Below, one piece after another: positions 61,151 through 64,000 of a stretch of DNA of 64,000 nt; position 1 is the first letter of the stretch; every line of letters begins with the position of its first letter. The DNA comes from Pseudomicrostroma phylloplanum (taxonomy: Eukaryota; Basidiomycota; Exobasidiomycetes; Microstromatales): the NCBI GenBank assembly GCA_039545275.1, contig BCHS01000019.1, positions 1 to 64,000 of the forward strand, given 5' to 3'. The notes below the pieces were generated by a model. The model saw only the letters and a list, made by a program, of their open reading frames with translations. It was not told where the DNA came from and made no database searches. The translations under genes and the position numbers were made by a program.

Positions 61151-63198
61151 TCTGCGTCTGCGCGGGGCGGCCTCCTTGCACGCCGTGCCTCTGGTGCCGC
61201 GCCAAACAAGGCCTAAGGGCGTGGCGTAGAACATGTGCGGGTTTCATTCCCAAGTGGCAAAGGGAATCCAAATCAGTCAAGCTCCGCAACTCCCCTTCTC
61301 TCCACGCAGCGCCGGCCTTTGATCTTGCCTTCCGCTAAAACCCCCAGTGCGAGGCCGGGCCCTTTGTCCGTACGCCCCCGGGGGATGGGATGCGGGATGC
61401 AGCGGGGAATTTAGCTTTTGCATCGCATCGTCTTCCCACAGCTCTCTGGCAAGCTCTCTTTTCTCTGACGTACGCCGATGGACAGACGAACGCCCTGCTA
61501 AAGCGTCCAGGGCGGCAAAGGTGGCAACGGCAGAACCTCGTCCCAGCGCAAAGTGGTTGGCCGGCAGCTCGCATCGCAAAATGGTACAATGCAAGAAGCA
61601 AGGGCTGCTTGCATACATACAGAAAATACGCATACCAAAGGGGTCAATCGCTGCCAATGCGACACCAGCAATCCCGCCCGCTATTCCAGATGTCCGGCAC
61701 GCGCGGCTCGGCCCGCAGATAGACAAAGGGGGCCAGTCTTCTTCTTCTTCTTGGGCCATGCCCTTTACATAATGAGCAGAGAACTCCACCCTCCTTGCTT
61801 GGTCTTTATTGACATTGTCGTCTGCTCGCCTGCCTGCCTTTGTTCATCTTAATCAGGGAGGGTAGGAAGGAGCTCGACGGAGACACAATTATCATTCGCC
61901 GACCAGTTGCGAGCATGGTGCAATCGGTAATTCCCAGTCCGGGAAAGCCAGACGCGGAATGCATCGGAGATGTGATTTTTACCACCCCGTCCTTGGTTTC
62001 CCCAGCGCGATCTGTCCCCCCTTCCCTCTTTCCTCGCGATTGTTGCCATCTCGGCCGACTTACTCCAGCGGGCGCTGCGACGGGGCTGAATGCGTCGATG
62101 CCAATCTCGCTCATCCGCCGCCAACCAAGTCACCGCCGGCACTTTGTCCCTACCAATGCCTGTTTCACTCCGGCCAAAGCTGTCGGAATACTTGTCGCAG
62201 TGTTGGTAGCAACATCCAGGCCCTGTCTCACAAACCTTGACAACCGTCTCACTGCTGTCCTTCTTGAACTTGCTCTAGCTCTGGCTCTGGCCCTCGAGAG
62301 GCCGAAAAAAAAGTATCGAATGGTTCGTCGTGACTCAATGGGCTCACCCTCCCCACATCATCGCCGATCGAGCGGGCACGCCTCGGACCGAGCATCTTGT
62401 GTCAGTCTATTGTGCAAAGCATACTTGTTGAGACTCGGCGACCAATGCTCACGGAGAACCGGACGGGTGCGACGGCTTTTGGTATCATTCGCGAGAGAGC
62501 ATCCACCGCTTTTACGCTTTTGTGAGACTCTGGCCTTTAGAGAGTCAAGCTCAAAGGGAAATGATCCGGCCCTCTAAACTCCCATTCCCCACATGCGATT
62601 CGATTCGATTCGTTCCGCATGGCCGGAGGTTGTGCTGTGCGGTTTCGGTGTCCGGGCAGAGCTCCCCTTCGTTCTTCGTGCGGCTCCTTACCTTCCCAGC
62701 ACAGTACCGTTTGAATGAGTGACACTTTATTCTCCTCGGCCCGCGGCCTGGAAGCGAGCGCCCATCAGGAGGCTTGACGTGTCCTCGCTTCTGGCACCAG
62801 CCACCTCGCTTGCGCTCCAAGGCCGCCAATCTTTGAACTGACAGCGCGTTAGAAAATCGCTCCGCCGGGGCGTGGCCGAGTGCTAGGGAGAGGTGTGCAA
62901 TGTGGCCCGGGTCCGAAGGTGTGGTACGATCGTGATTGGGAGGGCGAGCCAGACCTGTGACATGTTCTCGCCGCCGTACGCTACGCTGCTGATAGGCTGA
63001 GACCCATCTGGATCTGTCCTTGCGGAAAGAGGAGCTCGCGTGGGTGAGCGCCGTGCATTTCGGCTCCGAAATACCGCTCCAAGCACACCGTCCATCTCAC
63101 CTATGCACAAAATGCCCATTGAGGTCAGTGGTTCTGCTGTACGTTGATGATGAGGCCCTTACATGCGCGAGACCTTTACTTGTGTATCAAAGCCAAGC

Positions 63199-63735
63199 CT
63201 AGAGACACGAATGGAGATGGGAGCAACGAATGTGTGAGAAGTGTACACGTAGGAGCTGTGCTTGTCTAGTTCGTGACATGTCGTGTGTTGTTTCATATTT
63301 ATGCACAGAGATAGCTTGACAGTTTAACAAGTCATGACTGTATTGCTGTTCAGCCTTGATGGGCTCTTGGAGCTCCTGCTTACTGCATGACAATCTTCTG
63401 AAACACCACTCGGTGTTAGGACGACACTCGTCGCACTCCCAGAGTGCGATGGACTGACTGTGTCCCAATGTATCGACTCCAGCACTGTGAATCCATCTGC
63501 ACGTCTGTCGATGCGGAGACGAGGTCATCGCCCGTCACTCTCATTCATCGTCACAACAGCAATGCATCTTCATCGTCATCCTTACCGATCACAGGCGTTG
63601 CGCTATTCACGCTGAACGAATTCTGGTCGGCTGGGACGGTAGCCGGACACACATCAGGATCAGCATCGACGCAGCTGTCTGCCCGGATGCGTGAGAACCG
63701 GAACGATGCTGCGAGAGTTTTCGCTCCTCTGTACT
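63199..63735 (-). CDS. Tentative partial gene at the right edge
   Basis: Weak model. Exon 63735-63555 follows a CCTTGTAG acceptor and reads RIRADSCVDADPDVCPATVP, then PVIGKDDDEDALLL. A 58-nt GTGACG...GTGCAG intron (63554-63497) joins in phase to SAGVDTLGHSQSIALWECDE and CRPNTEWCF. The reading stays open to a stop at 63199. Six or more Cys suggest a secreted product, but I recognise no family, and upstream exons would lie towards or past position 64000. It may be a chance open frame. Confidence 0.3.
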
Positions 63736-64000
63736 CTACAAGGGGGAGGCAGTGAGCACGTGAGCGTCGTACAGCATCGCAGAGCCACACACGGGCTGCG
63801 ACAAGCACGACACTGCATGGCTATACCGAGTAGGTACTCTTTTCAATTCAACAGGGGGATTCATGCAGTGCCGGAACCGACGAGTTCGACTTAGAGATTC
63901 GGAGACTCCGGTGAGCCGCTCAAGACCAGCTGACAAGGGTAGACTGGGGCGAGGCGAACAGTGGAGAGAAGATGTTGCTATCAATGTTCTTCACAACACG
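63736..64000. other. Right-edge sequence, no supported gene
   Basis: Possible upstream intron or exon of the tentative right-edge gene; short ORFs only. Confidence 0.35.

Larger units (their letters stand above)
60179..63198. promoter_or_regulatory. Long 5' flank of the giant gene, microsatellite-rich, no gene seen
   Basis: About 3 kb with no convincing ORF, tRNA or splice-linked exons. The first kilobase holds an unusual concentration of simple repeats, listed separately. From 61.2 to 63.2 kb the sequence is complex but non-coding by eye. Confidence 0.55.

Noticed and set aside
61914..61990. tRNA-like A-box (TGGTGCAATCGG)
   Set aside because: No matching B-box or acceptor-stem pairing within 100 nt downstream.
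62865..62950. tRNA-Ser/Leu-like string (GTGGCCGAGTG)
   Set aside because: The T-arm would read GGGTCCGAAGG with no pairing stem, and there is no foldable acceptor.

Overview
The window reads as nuclear DNA of a high-GC filamentous or yeast-like fungus, most likely a basidiomycete and by overall feel Ustilaginomycotina. That placement is an inference, not a search result. The evidence is GT-AG introns mostly of about 50-170 nt, long intronless ORFs, typical fungal families (YAT amino-acid permease, fungal_trans regulator, SurE-type phosphatase, WSC domain) and microsatellite-rich intergenic DNA. A 100-N gap flanked by two poly-C runs lies at 25.36-25.45 kb.

Left third (1-26 kb), ordinary genes. 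A 5' portion of a secreted agmatinase-type ureohydrolase (minus, cut by the left edge) shares a 1.2-kb divergent promoter with a YAT-family permease (plus). Then come an unrecognised multi-exon gene (minus, 4.6-6.9 kb), the C-terminal half of a fungal Zn-cluster-type regulator with no visible zinc cluster (minus, 8.5-9.8 kb), a 1147-aa serine-rich scaffold-like protein (plus, 10.5-14.1 kb), mitochondrial ribosomal protein uL16m (plus), a 1471-aa class-3 / diacylglycerol-lipase-like protein (plus), a bHLH-zipper factor (minus) and a secreted SurE-like phosphatase (minus).

Right half (26.5-60.2 kb), the outstanding feature. One intronless minus-strand ORF of 33,717 bp encodes 11,238 residues: signal peptide, a dibasic (Kex2-type) site, an eight-cysteine WSC domain, about 9,700 residues made almost only of Ala and Ser in a roughly 159-residue higher-order repeat, then a Ser/Thr/Lys-rich tail with a recurring short 'VAxNGxxxxVxxxD' element and a three-cysteine island. 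It has no visible TM segment or GPI signal. This is the best candidate for an undescribed system: a giant secreted or wall-associated Ala/Ser rod protein. Many repeat copies differ mostly at synonymous sites, which suggests the amino-acid pattern is maintained.

Far right (60.2-64 kb) is 3 kb of microsatellite-rich, apparently gene-free DNA upstream of the giant gene, then a weakly supported partial gene at the right edge.
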